From positions 186,001 through 250,000 of the forward strand of contig JAMYHL010000001.1 in the NCBI GenBank assembly GCA_025531455.1: DNA of 64,000 nt, read 5' to 3'. The notes under the pieces are model-generated. The model was not told the origin of the DNA. It saw nothing but the letters and a program-made list of their open reading frames with translations, and made no database searches. Shown in pieces: positions 31,103 to 43,600 of the stretch. The position numbers were made by a program, and so were the translations under genes. Position 1 is the stretch's first letter. The number at the start of each line of letters is the position of its first letter. The stretch comes from Apiotrichum sp. Y4204 (Eukaryota > Basidiomycota > Tremellomycetes > Trichosporonales > Trichosporonaceae).

Positions 31103-32415
31103 TCACCACTTCCACCAGCCCTTCGGCTTCTCCTCGGCCGTTATCGGTGGAGGAGGGGCATTCTCGTCGTCGTCGTCGTCGTCTCGGGCATTCTCCTCGC
31201 TCGGCGCAGTCTCATCCTCTTCGGGGAGGGAGATCATCCTGGCCTCGCCGGCGCCGCTACCTCCGCTCGCCTCCCTGGTGCCGCGATACAACGGCATCGT
31301 GGGGCGCTCGAGGAGGTATCTCGGCAACGGGGCTCCGGGCGTCTGCGCCGTCTTACTTGAGCTCAGATGGGAGGCCGGCGATTGGCTTGCGGACGTCGAC
31401 ACGCTCGGCGGATAGTTGAATTCCTCGGGGCGCCAGTCCCCGAACACCAAGACGTTGGCGGGGACTACGTCGTGGTCCTCATCGTCTGTGGGTTGCGCCC
31501 CCTCCCCCTCCCTCAACGGGATGGAGGGTTGTTCGGGGAGGGCGGTTTCGGGAATGTGCCCCTCCCCTGACCCTTCCACATCCACCAACTCCGGCGACGC
31601 GAGACGCTCCATCTGTTCCGAGGGCGCAAAGTAGATGACGCTGCCCTCAGAGACGTCGACCAAGCTGCGGCTGACGTCGGGGCTCGCAGCGCTGGCCTTG
31701 ATGGTGGAGTTTGAGCTGTCGGACTCGGCGGGAGTGGCCACCGGGAGGTCGGGGAGGGTGTTGAGGGAGGGGTTCGCCGACGACCCGATGTGGAGCCCGG
31801 ATGGGTTCCGGTTGAGGACCAGCGGGAGCACCAATGGTGCCGATGGGCTCATGTACATCGACCCCGAAGGCGTCGGGAACGGGGGCGTGGCAGGTCGGCG
31901 AGGTGGGAAATCGTCGAGTGAGGAAACGCGCACCGAGGGGGGGAGCGGGGCATACCGATGGGCGTTTGAGGCGTGCACGAGCACGATACGGTGCGTCTTA
32001 GGTGCACTGGGGTCCTTGACGTCGTTGTGTGTGGGGCGTTGATGTTGTGAGCCTGTGGGGTTAGTAAGTTCTGATGCGTACGAGTCAGCAACTAACTCCT
32101 TTTACTGCTGCTTGGACGTGCGGGCGGCAGCCGCACACCATGCCCAGCCATCGGCTGCCGCTCGTTCCCTGGTACTGCACTCAGTGCCTCGCGGTTGTCG
32201 GCGAGGAACTGTGTGAGATCGTCCCCGGCGACGCGGGGAGGGCGTTTGGGCGGAGCAGAGGGCTTTGAGGGGCCAGCGCTACTGGTGTTGCTGCTTTCTG
32301 GGGTAGCGGGTAGGGATTTGTCCATTGGTGCGCGGTACGGGATGTACGACTCTGGACGGGTGGTAAAGCGTTTGAGGTGGGGGGCCTCGCTGTTCTTATT
32401 TGGGGGCCTGGACAT
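31103..32415 (-). CDS. Orphan Pro/Ser-rich acidic protein ending in GWWKW
   Basis: Two exons on the minus strand (32415-32097, 32052-31103) around a 44-bp intron with a GTTAGT donor and an ACTAAC branch; 422 residues. The start MSRPPNKNSEAPHLKRF follows a frame without good coding character. The N-terminal part has PYRAPMDKSLPATPE and PSKPSAPPKRPPRVAGDD. After the intron comes THRIVLVHASNAHRYAPLPP. The second half is acidic (PTDDEDHDVVPANVLVFGDW). The C-terminus is a run of six Asp, a PPPP run, then KPKGWWKW. The aromatic end may be a docking motif. No membrane segment or known domain. Confidence 0.65.
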
Positions 32416-33327
32416 AGGGGACCGGTTTTGTTGGGAACAAGAGACTGGAGCGGGGGGATAGGATTTGAGAGCTGGGTATAGCGTAGAGAGTAAAGAGTTT
32501 GGTGAGGTTGGGAAAACGAAAAGTGGCAGGTTGGACTGTCGGATTATATCCTCGAGAGCTGCGACACACACACATAGCGACAAAGGAGGCAGCAGGTTTA
32601 CTTGTTCTAGCGTCAGAATTTCTCCACATCTTTGATGTTACTCACACGGAGCTCTGTACCAAGCTCTGGTAGCAGTGTGTTACCAGTTGACACATTCGTG
32701 ACGATGCTGAGGGTGATCCGGACCAGAGCGCGGATTGCAATTGTGTGGGCCGGGTGGGCCGGGTGTAGTGTTCCCCCGCACCTCGAGGGGCGATACACTA
32801 GTGTGAGGTCTGTCGGTGCAAGCTGTGAACAAAGGGCAGATGGAAAAGGCAGTGCGAGGGTGATGGAGAACAAATGGAGATTAAGTGATGGTGGGTCGGA
32901 ATTTGCCACCTGCATCAGTCTTGTGCCACACTCACACGGCCGAGTGATTTACCGTTGTGCAACTGGCACAAACAAACAATCAAGATGAGGATTTAAGGAC
33001 ACCTCACAGCCCTCCGAGACACAAAAGAGTGTCAGTATTGTTGCAGTTGCAGCATGATCATTGACACAGCTCTGAGTCTCTGAAGACTCTGATCTACCGC
33101 GTAAACTGCATTGTGGTGTCGGGGGCTTGTCTCAGCTCACGTGGCGAGCGAGGTTGAGTGAGCGTTGCGGCAGACCGTCACTGACCTCGAATGTCAGTTA
33201 GTCAGTTTCATCCGTCATTTGTAACTCTCAAAAGACTGATGTATCTACATGTATACCTACCAATCCTGCTCAGACTTGAGATATCGATATGCTAAACCTT
33301 GGGCCTCGGTTGGACGACTTTTGAAAT
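32416..33327. other. Intergenic region
   Basis: The upstream region of the gene starting at 32415 and the 3' flank of the next gene, which points the same way. No feature beyond a short CA repeat near 32565 is seen. Confidence 0.5.
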
Positions 33328-35159
33328 TCAACGCGTAGAACCCTTTGAGACTGCCTCAAGGGTGCTCCCCAGAGAACCGAGTTGGTCATTGAAGCGCCTG
33401 AGTGCGTCCGCGGCGGTGTCGAAAGTGTCGCGGAGGTCATTGATGGCGATCATGATGCGCTCCGTAGCATTCTCGCTGTCCTTGGACGTTGAGAGGGACA
33501 GTAGCTCGGCACGCCCATCCTTGAGGCTCGAAATTGCGGTTTCAGAAGTCCTGTGAACCCCGTTGGTCTGGGAAGTGGAACACGAGCCGTTTTTAGCAGT
33601 AATGCCGTTGAGACCGCTCTTGGAGGTCTCAGTCGTCGTTTCAACCCTCTCCTGAGACGGGGTGTTCCGGGGGCGCTTGGGGGTCGGAGAAGGACTGTTG
33701 TCAGCTTGCCTCAACCAAAGCCAGCTCACCTCTTCGAGCGTAGAGAACGCTTGCCTAGCGCAGCTTTGTGGGAATTGATCGAGCTGCTGGCAGGGAGGTT
33801 TTCGACCTCGAAGTCGACGTCGATAGTATCGTTCACGCAAGGAGCCACTGAGACGACGGAACTGGGAACGGCCTCGGGGGCGGGCGAGATGACGTGGTAT
33901 GCTGGAGAAGCAATCGGAGAATCGAACGGTGTGAGGAGTGACAGCGCAGCGGCATCTTCAGGTGCAACGTAACCAGGCGGATCCATGTAAGCAGTGGAAG
34001 CAAAGCTTTCAACCGAGCCTGGTGTTTCAACAGGAGTGGCAGGAGAGGAGGTGGCGCACGAAGGGATGGCGGTCCCTCCCAGTTCTTGCTCCGCATCGGC
34101 ATTGGTAGCGACGTCTGTGTCGAGGATTGTGACAACAACCTTGGGTGTCTCGACTTCTACCGATTCCTCCTTCATTGGGACCGCGAGTGCAGTCAACTCG
34201 TCGTCCTCAGCCTTGAGAGATGAGTCGTTGGCTTTGGGGGTGGCGCAATGGGAGCCGGTCCCCGCGGTGTTAGGGGTCGGGCAGTCCATCTTGGGAGTGG
34301 GACAATTGAGGTGCTCAGCACTGCTATCCTTGTCTTCGACCTCCTTGCTCCCGAGGGCCATGGACTGCGAGTCGGGCACAGTGATGACAGTAGAGCCAGT
34401 GGTGGTCTGCGATGCTTCGATATCAGGCTCGGGCTCCGGCGTAGACTCGGTGGTGGGCGAGGTTGAGGTGTCGACGTCGGTGGTGAAAAGGCTCTCCCCG
34501 TTCTCAATGGGCGCTGAGTCCTCGTTCTGGGGACTCTCGACGTTGGTCGAAGTGTTGACCACCTGCAACGAGGTAGTTGCGTCCTCGGCAATCGCTTCGG
34601 TAGGGTGTGTGGCGGGAGGAGAGTCATCGGCGTGGCTTGCCTGACCGTCCTCGTCGGGCACGGCGCTATCAACCTGCACAACAGCAGGCTGGGGAGAGTT
34701 GAGATTAACATTCTCTGGCTCCTTGGAGTGGCCGTCCGTGTTGAGGAGCATGTACGTCACTTCGGGAGTGAGTGGATTAAGAAGGGGCGTGAGGGGCACG
34801 AGCGGGGCGAGGGGCGCACTGACCTCGTTCCCGTCCGCCACGGGTGTTGCTTCCTGTGGCGTGGGAACTGGGTTCGAGCCGGCCTCCATGTGCTCTGCCG
34901 ACACCGACGAGGGCTCGGGTGAAGGTTCGCCGGGCTTGTCGGGGGTGGAGCTGTCGGAAGCCTCAGTATCTCTAGCTTTGGCTTCGGTATCGACCGGCGC
35001 AGGAGTGCCCGGATCCTTGTCCACCTGGCCGGCTGGCTCAAGTTCACCTGCCGAGTCCGCCGCAACCGAGGGCTCGAGCTCTTCCGAGGTCACGACGGTC
35101 TCGACGACGGTCTCAACAACGATGGTAGTGGTCTTGACGACGGGAGCTGCGTCCGTCAT
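33328..35159 (-). CDS. Orphan large acidic Thr/Pro/Glu-rich protein (598 residues)
   Basis: Two exons on the minus strand (35159-33730, 33694-33328) around a 35-bp intron with a GTGAGC donor and a CTGAC branch. The N-terminus MTDAAPVVKTTTIVVETVVE is followed by about 400 residues of acidic, Thr/Ser/Pro/Glu-rich disordered sequence. This includes near-repeats of the type NCPTPKMDCPTPN around residues 280-310. A conserved-looking hydrophobic piece is YMDPPGYVAPEDAAALSLLTPFDSP. The second exon starts with a basic SPTPKRPRNTPSQE (nuclear-signal-like) and ends in a probable helix (IMIAINDLRDTFDTAADALR) that may form a coiled coil. No known domain. Confidence 0.65.
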
Positions 35160-35986
35160 GCTGGAGTGGCGAGAGTGGCTATGGTAGAGAGTGTGGTCAG
35201 CTTGATGGTGAGTGGCGGGCAGACTAAGAGACTGGAGAGCAACGAAAGAGGAGACTGGGTTACGGCACAGTTAGGTAGAGGAGGAGTGGAAACGAGACGA
35301 AGAGTGAGTGGGAAAGAATGAGAAGAGAATGAGAAGCAAGAGGGAGCGAGGAGCCGTTATAAGCTAAGATGAGCGCAGCCGTGGGGCTTGGGAAGCGTGT
35401 CCCCAGCGCCTCGGGCCTCGCGGACAAGGGTACCGCAGTCGAGACAATGCATGAGGGCGGGCGCGAGGGCGACGGTCGGTGGCCACGAGGCTGCTCGGCG
35501 GGAGATCGGTGTCCGTGAGGACTCGACTGGGTACGCCCAAAATGCGTAAGGTGTACAGTACTTGGTTGCTGTGCAAATGGCTTGCCCGTGGCCTTCTCGG
35601 GTGGTCCTTGTCGGAATGGGTTGGAGGAATCATCGGTGGAGATCCAACATTCGCGGCTGTTGAGAATGCCGGCGTCTCTGTATCAGCGCTTCCCCGAGTC
35701 AGTCCACAGCCCGCCCGCACACAGGCATTTCTACATGGCAGAGTACAAACAAGACAAACCCCCGCAGCGCTATCGTCAAGACGAGATGCACGATAGATAA
35801 TCGGATCCGATGGTATGGTGATGGTGTAGTGAAGATGAAGCTGAAGGCAAAAGGAAAGTGTGGCAGATGCGCAGTGTCCGTCGTAACGATATGGTATGAT
35901 ATGTCAAAGTGTTAAGTGGGCCGAGAGGAATCGAGTCGAGTCGAGTGGTGTATCACAGGATCACAGTGCTTTCATTACAGTTACGC
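35160..35986. other. Intergenic region
   Basis: It contains a purine-rich leader of the gene starting at 35159 (GAGA-rich, 35220-35350 on the plus strand) and the 3' flank of the next gene. No gene is seen. Confidence 0.5.
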
Positions 35987-37252
35987 TCAGTCGTCTTCGA
36001 GGTTGATGTCGAATAGCGCGCGCAGCTCGTCGGCCGTCTTGACAGACACGGGTCCGACAGTGTTTGCCGCATCGGGGATCTGCTCGCGGAGAATCTCGTT
36101 TTCCGTCTGCATCGCAAGTCCCCACGAGATAAGGTGTTCCATGACGTCGTGCGAGTGGGAGAGCTTGCCGCGCAGCCGGGTAATCTCGTTGCGCGCATCG
36201 AGCGCCGCGTCGTACAGCTGTGCATGCCGGGACTGCAGAGTCGCGTACGAGCGCCGCAGACGGAGCGACTCGTTTAGCGAGGCCACCGATTGCTCGCGCG
36301 AGGCGAGGTCGTGCGCGATTGCCGCATCGGCAAACTTGATCGACGCTGATTGTCAGCCATGAGATCCATGAGATCATAAACAAACAAGCAAACACTCACG
36401 GCGGTGGGCCATCTCCAGACCTGGGGGGAGCGACTGGCGGCGCAGCGCGGACACAGGCGCCTGTGCCGGCGCTGGCGTGATGATGCTCACTGGACGGCCG
36501 GGAGGGGGGCGGAGAAAGGCCGCACTCAGAGGGGGTGCAGCAGCCGACGGCGCAAGTGGCTTTCCTCCAGCAGGCCCAATCGAAGCGTGTAAGCTCTGGC
36601 AGCGAGGCGGGACCATCTCGAGCTTGTCCAGGTCGTGCAGGTTGTGTCCGGGGAGAGTGACGCGACTGCTAAGACCGAGCGGTGTGGGGTTGCGGCTGCG
36701 CGGCTGGCGCGGCGTGAGGTGCGGTGAGGCGTTCTCGTTCTCCTGGTTCTCCTGGCGAGCCATTGGCAAGGTCGTCTTGCTGATAAGAGGTGGCGATTCG
36801 GAGCGAGGGAGGAGAGGTGGAAGAGTGTCTGGCGACCGGGGTGGAGTTATAGGGAGCTCGAGATCGCATGTTTGTGTCTTCAGCTGCGTCTGTACTTCTT
36901 GGTCGCGCTCGGCGGCCTTTGGATGAACGAGGAGCGCCCACCCGTCGTCGATCATGCACACGCCGAGCCCGCCGAGCTCGACTTCGCGCTGCGGGCGCAG
37001 GTTCGAGAGCGAGCCGAAGAGCGCGCGGCGGCGGTGCCAGCGTGAGGAGCGGGTCGGGAGCGCGGTGGGCGGCGCGTCCCACTCACCGGCAGCTACGTCC
37101 TGCGGCGGTGTTGAGCGCGAGGTGCGGAATCGCGAGCGGAACGACTGCGGGACGGGCGGACTGCTCATGTTACTCATGTTGTTCCGCCGTTCGAGGACCA
37201 GAGAGGGGAGAGAGGTGTTGGAGAAGTTGGCAAAGTAGTGGAAGGGAGACAT
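35987..37252 (-). CDS. Orphan protein with Pro-rich N-terminal part and C-terminal coiled coil
   Basis: Two exons on the minus strand (37252-36400, 36345-35987) around a 54-bp intron with a GTGAGT donor and a CTGAC branch; 403 residues. The N-terminal half has a basic RSRFRTSRSTPPQD segment, then RRRALFGSLSNLRPQ and GGLGVCMIDDGWALLVHP, which may be a small folded piece. The middle is rich in S/T-P motifs (LELPITPPRSPDTLPPLLPR). The second exon is helical: SLNESLRLRRSYATLQSRH and MEHLISWGLAMQTENEILRE, ending in ELRALFDINLEDD. The layout resembles cytoskeleton or septum-associated adaptors, but I cannot name the family. Confidence 0.68.
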
Positions 37253-39382
37253 TGTGCATGCGCCGAAATGGTGGTCGCTCGACCTGCCGTGTTGTTGACT
37301 GTTGACTCTCCACAGAGGGATCTGTTGTTGTTGTTCTTTGATGCTGATGCCGATGTGCGCCGAATGAGGGGCGATGCAAATGTAACGCTGGGCGTTGCCG
37401 GGGGGGGGGATGACGCAGGAAACAAGGTGTCGCGTCTAACCCTCTATTCTCTATTTCGGACAGACAAGACAGGCTGAGACAGGTGGGGGTGTGAAGAGAT
37501 GCGCAGATGGGATCGAGAGAACAGCAGATGGGGCGATGAGCATCTGGGGGATATATAACAATCGACTGTTGTGCGCGTGATGGGGCATCCAGATGATCAC
37601 ACAACTACTTTGTGATCGCGCGACTGGAAACTCAAAACAATAAAATAAAATAAATCAACCGCGTCGCCCTGCGCGTTATTTCGGACCGCCCGGCAGCCAT
37701 TTCCTCTGTGTAGACCCTTTGGGCACCGGCCTCCTTTCGAGATATTGGACTTTGCTGCGTGTCGACGAGTCCAGCCAGCTGCGGGTTGTTGATAAGGATG
37801 TGGTGGTTGTGTCGAGAGGCCAGGGTAGTCGAGCCGGCCGGGCGTGTGAAGAGGCGGGGCTCTTCTCGGAATGCGTTACTCTGGAGACATGATACATCTG
37901 GAGCTCTGGGAGCAGGTCACTGGACCGGGCCGGGTGATTCACCGTGGCGCTACTACTGTGGGGGCGGTGGAATGCAGCACAATCACACGCACAACATGTA
38001 CGTAAAGGACAATGTACGGCGCTCAATGAGCCCGTCACGCAGGGCCTTGCCAGTGGGGCTGGCCTGCCCCCGGTGTCCAGGAACGACGGTAACGAAGGAC
38101 GACAGCGACAAGGTTGGACCTCACCGAGACCAGCCAGAGAGACCCTGTCGTGTCGTGTTGCGTCGGTTGTGGAGCAACTCGCCATTCAGTCACGCAGAAT
38201 GCAACGGAGGCTCTGAGCTGGAGAAAGGTGTTGGAGCCGGGCATGAGATGAGAGCATGCATGGGCTGACACCTTGTGAGATTCTTTCTTCCAAACCAAGT
38301 CCTGTCGCTGCTGGTCCATCTGGTCTCGTCCCAATCGATAAGGTGTACAGGCACAGTGGAGCGTATCTGAGGTATTTCTCCGAGATCATATTGGTCTGTT
38401 TGAGTCAACAAGGCAGGATGCACTCCATTCAGTGCCTCCAACAAGTACTTGCAGGCCATTCATTCCATTGCAAAGGAGTGAGCAGATCTGAATGGGACGC
38501 GTCAACGCGTCAACAGGGATAGAGGCAACGGACAAGAGTGGGTTCGAGGAAGGACTGCGTTTCCACCCGCACCGGACGTGACTGCTTTTACTTCTTGTTA
38601 CGACACGCATCCAACCCAACTCACGCGCCAAAGACAACATCAACAACACGACTCAGAAACATCCAATGCACAACGCACGGGCCGCATGACGGATAGAATA
38701 GAAAGTCCACATTCCATGCTTGCCTACATACTGTCCTTGCTCATGCATGGGATACGTGCATCTCCATGGGATGTAACTCCCTTGGAAGCAGTCGTTAACC
38801 CATGGATCCATGGGCTCATGGACTTTGGTGGCAGATAGCCGAGAAACCTTCCAGGATGAGGAATGTGGGATGAGGGATGTGAGTGTCGTGCTCGACCATC
38901 GTGCATCACGCATTCCGATGCTGTCGCTGCCTCCTCTCGCATGCTCGCACGTTCGCGCTCGATCCTGTGTATCCAATGCATCTTGGAATCACGTGCCAGT
39001 CAATATCGAGGCCCGCGTTCACCAGAAAAGTTTGTGTGGTGGCAAATGATAAAAACAGAACAACACCACAACAACCGCAGACTTATCCCTCCTCATCCTC
39101 TCAACTTCTCAACTTCTCATCCTCTCATCCTCTCATACTCTCAACCTCTCATCCTCTCAACATCCCTCCATTCCTCTTCAACCTCGTCAACTTGTGCACC
39201 TACCCAGACCGCGTCATCCCTCGACCAGTCGTCAAGTATTGCCGCCTCTCTCGCACGCCACTGCCGATACGCTTTTAGCTCGCCGACCAGCCTCCGCACA
39301 CCTCACCCCTTCTCAGCTCCCCGCCGCTTCTCACTTCTGGCCTCACCTCGGCTCACCTCCACTTCTCCTACCCCCATTCGCA
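37253..39382. other. Intergenic region (2.1 kb)
   Basis: A minus-strand open frame at 37676-38185 (169 codons) has partly plausible composition (YLERRPVPKGSTQRK) but no homology or promoter support. A CT-rich repeat at 39087-39180 precedes the gene at 39383. Otherwise nothing. Confidence 0.45.
39087..39180. repeat. Imperfect CTCTCATC/CTCAACTT pyrimidine repeat
   Basis: About 95 bases built from CCTCTCATCCTCTCAACTT-like units. It lies 200 bases before the ATG at 39383 and probably belongs to its promoter or 5' leader. Confidence 0.7.
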
Positions 39383-40200
39383 ATGGAAAACGGCCCAGCT
39401 GCAGGCGGACGTAAGTATTGAATCCCATTGGCGGAGATGACGGAGCACATTCGCCACCCACGTACTGACATCAGGCCACCGGTCGTCCAGCGCCCGGAAC
39501 GCCGGACGCGAACGCACCTCGCGCGGCCTCGTGAGTCCTACATCGAGCTGTAGCGGATACGCAAACCTTGTTATCCGTCGGAGGCTGCGGAGCACTCACT
39601 CATGCTGACCCACAGACATCGATATCCGCCCCGCTGCGCGGCGAAGTGCCCCTCTATGCGACTTCAGCTTCTGTAAGCCGTGTCAGGCCCACCACGCGCT
39701 CCGCCCCGTCCCATACCAGTCCCGCCCCGGTCACACACGCCGCGACCCACACGCCCGCCATGTACACGCCCCCGACGTACCCCAAGCATGGCCACGGTCA
39801 CATCGGGCACGCAGCGCTGCACCGCACCCCGTGCCTCGCGCCCGTTCCGGGGCCCCTGAGCTCGCCGCATCTTGCCCGCCCGTCGCCCCCGCCCCCGCCC
39901 ACGCGCGAGCCGGACGCCGCGGAACGCGAGCGCCGCGCCAAGCATGCCCGTCTTGCATTTGCCCGCGAACCCGCGTTTACTATGGTTGGGAAGGAGCACG
40001 TGCACCGCGCCCCGCTCGCGTCGCCCCGCTTTGTGGATAACATTGACCTGAGTATCCTCGCGGCTGGTAGGCCTGAAAAGCCCGAGACCAAGCCCAGGGT
40101 TCCCAAGTCGGCTCCCGCTGCCGCGATGGAGAAGAAGGCTTCTAAAGCGTTTGCGGTGCGCATGGATACCCCGCCAAGTATGGAGCGCCGGCTCCGCTGA
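39383..40200 (+). CDS. Orphan three-exon gene with His/Pro-rich protein
   Basis: Exons 39383-39410, 39475-39530 and 39616-40200 give 222 residues. The first exon is only 28 bases. Both introns (64 and 85 bp) have good donors and CTGAC branch points. The protein starts MENGPAAGG and continues with a basic Ser-rich stretch. It then has a Thr/Pro/His-rich segment (TYPKHGHGHIGHAALHRTP), a Pro run (PSPPPPPTREPD), a charged helix (AAERERRAKHARLAF), and a C-terminal piece with FVDNIDLSILAAGRPEKP and KKASKAFAVRMDTPPSMERR. No known domain. Frame continuity across two introns supports the model. Confidence 0.62.
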
Positions 40201-40640
40201 ACGATCACGACTCTCAAGAAAAAACACTGCCTCCCTTGACTGGCGGTAACACGACCCGTTGTTTCTCACGACCACGCTCTCCGACCTCATCTGTCCTCAC
40301 GTTGTTTATGGCCCAACCTGTCTCCCACACATTCATCCACACTCTTCATAACACACACAATGTCGCATTTTCCAACTGTACCCGTCCTCTCGCGTGTAGT
40401 CCAAGCCCAGTGTCCCAATTAGTTGATTGTAGAAAGCAATGCAACCCATGTCCCCGCCTCGCAGCATTAGAGAAGCCTGCATTGCATGAGTGCGTCGTGC
40501 TCTACGGAGGTCTAGTGTATACAACGAGCCCGTTGTGGATGCTGTCATGAAGGACCTGAAGAAGATGGATCCAGAATGAGGGTGAGAGAGGGAGAATGAG
40601 AGAGTACGTTCGTTAGGTGGCACAGGGGGGGCAAATGAGT
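40201..40640. other. Convergent spacer
   Basis: 440 bases of presumed 3' untranslated sequence between the gene ending at 40200 and the myosin gene. No feature is seen. Confidence 0.5.
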
Positions 40641-43600
40641 CTAGATGCTGAACTGCTTGACCCAGGAGATGAACTGGAGAATGGTCGGCGTCGGCTCAAG
40701 CTGTGCTGCCCCAGCCTCGATGGAACCCCACGTGTGGTCCTGGCCGTCGATGCGGAGGGCCTCGTCGAGCGTCGCCTGGATATCAACTGGCGGGTGGTTG
40801 GTCAATGCCCTCAGGGCGGCGTTCGCAGTGTTGGTCGGGTGCTTTGGGTGTTTCTGGGCGAGGAACGCGTCAAATCGCTCAGAGAAGCCCGGTGATGGCT
40901 GCAGGTTAGTTCACAGTGTAGGAGATAACCTACCTCTTCATTGCCTTGCAGGACAGCAAGCATCGCCAACACCAACGTTTCCAGTGCAGAGGGAGAGAGG
41001 TTTACCGTTTCGCGCCAGTCTACTGTCAGCTCATGCAACCAAAGAAAATCTCACCAAAGAGAGGCTGCAACCGGCCCTGTGTGGCGGTGGCATTGTCTTC
41101 GTTGATCTCGCCCGTGACAATGTTCTGGACAATGACCTGGAGCACACGCGTTATCACCGCCTCGATCGTGGCTTCGCGTATAGTGCTAGGAAGAGGCTCG
41201 AGCATCATCCACACGTCGTCGAGCGCGGTCGTGACCTCCATTGCTCCGTTGCCGTTTTCGGTCTTAACCTTTGGGACTATGACCCCGTCGAGGATCTGCT
41301 TTGACTCGACGTACACGTTCTTGGCAATCAGGTCGAGAAGCTCCTTCTCGACGGTGCCGAGGTGACGCGCGGGGCGGTGACCAGCGTCGAGGCGGAATGA
41401 ATGTGACAGGACGGCCAGGAGCCAGAGGTGAAGGAGCGAGGGCGTGGGACCGATCGCGTTGCGTACTGCCTGCAGCAGCAACGGTGTCAAGATCTCTGGT
41501 ACATATCGCAGATCAGCCCCATGGTACCACGAAACGGTACGTGCGAGGAGAGATCCCGCTGTGAATGCCGATTCGTAGGTCTTTGCGGCCTTGACAAGGT
41601 CGTGGACCAGCGCATCCATCATCCCCTTGTTGTATAGAGGCGCACCAGTCAGCTCTTTCGGCTCTGGCGTGCGCGTCCCGGTCGGCGAAGAAGGAAAATA
41701 TGGCAGGGGCGAACGGCGAACGTCTGGGCTACGTCGAGACCCGTTCACGTTGAGCCTGCCCATTGCAGGAACCATTTCGGAAGGCAGGCTGGCCCGTGGC
41801 CCATGAGGAGTCCGGCTGCGGTCCGGAGTTATATTACGCGGTCCAACTGTCTTGTCAGCGAGGTCAGCAGGGTGCACGTACTGCATGAGGATGACCTCTT
41901 CCCGCGCAGGGCCGGCGAGCCCATATCAATGGAAGGCCGGTACGAGACACGGCGGCTCGCCTTGCCAAGGGACAACTGCGACTCCTTCTTAGCTGCGATA
42001 GCAACGGCCTTGGCTTCCTCTGCTTTCCTGGCCTCCTCCTGCCGACGAGCCTCCTCCTCTGCTTTACGCGCTTCCTCCTCACGCTGACGGGCTTCCTCCT
42101 CGGCCCGCAGACGCTCCTCCTCCACACGCCTCCGTTCTTCCTCCTCTGCGCGACGCCGCTCCTCCTCCCGTCTGCGTTCCTCCTCGATCCGCCGGGCCTC
42201 GTCGCGAATGACGATATACCGCGCGCGCACGAGGGAACGCCGAGCGCACGACTGAAGCGCAACCACGATCTTTATCTTCGCTGACAGCATGCTCTCAATC
42301 TTGGAAAGAGCCGCTGCACGGAAGAAGACGTGCGTTTGTCCGAGCTGAACCGCCTTGCCGTCCTCATCGCCGACTATGTCTGCCAGCTGCTTGACGGCGT
42401 CGGCCAAGTCCGTGTAATTGTCGAGAACGAGGAGGTACGGACTCATCGCGTCGCGCTTCACGAGGTAGGGACCACACTCGCGAGCAAATCGTGCAATTTG
42501 AGTGATGCCCGTTGCCTCGACCTGAAGCTCTACGGATGACCGCTCGAGGAACCAGGGCGCAGCCTGGTGGTTGGACTTGATGCAGTGGATGTAGTGAACA
42601 TTGGTTGAGGTCAGCAGAGTGTTGAGCTTCTCAAGTGAGCGGCGGAATGACGACACGATTGACGTGAAGGCACTGCGGCCGGGAGGTGCCTTGGCCTGGA
42701 ACCGGGGATCAACGAGATCGCGGACAAAGGGTGCAGATGAGTGTGACAGAATCTTGCGCAAATTGTCGTCAACACGTTCCGAATTGGAGTCCAAGAAGCC
42801 ACGGGTGTCGTAGGTAACATCGTGGCCATAGTGGATGACCGTAAACTCGTGCGAATGGGCGTTTGCGCGGCGCGTCACAAGGCCGTAAAGCGCCTCGCAT
42901 TCGGTGCTGATGCTGGAGGCAAACGCATCGTCCGAGCCACCAAGACCAAGACTCTGGCGGCGGGTTTGGTCGTCAAGGAGGAAGGCAATACCGGTTTGCC
43001 CAGGCTTGCCCGGCTTGTTCGACAACAGATCTAGACATGACGGTTGAACAGCAGGCGCCCCAAAGTCGATGCCCTCTGCAGCAAACGCGTCGGCCTGAGC
43101 CTCGAGCACATCCTTGGAAAGCTGCCGCTGAAGCTGCTCGTTGGCCCAGTTGATGAGGAACTGTGCGAGGGCATTGCTCTTGAAGCTTTCAAATCCGAAC
43201 TGCGGTCAGATTTGGAGTGTCTGTGACTCACAATGTCGACCAGTGAAATGCAGGGTCCACCGTCGCGAGGGGCATCCAAAGAGTCATTGATCTTGGCAAC
43301 GAGCCACTGCAAAAGTCAGCGGGTCATGCTGTGATTCCTCGCACCCACGTCAAAGACCCAGGAATAGAGAGACCTGACGAGGCCGTACTGCGCCGCGCGG
43401 AGTTCGTCGCCACTGCGAGCGGTCTCGAAGCTGTCCGAGCCTGCCTTGAACGAGCGCTTTTTCAACGTTTTGCTGAGCTCCTCCGTGTTGAGACCAAGAG
43501 CAGCTGCAGCCTGCTCAATGTTATCGCTCATCAGGTAGTCGATTCCACGCAGGACAGACCACATTTCCTCCTGCTCCGTGATACCGAGATGTGTAAGGCC

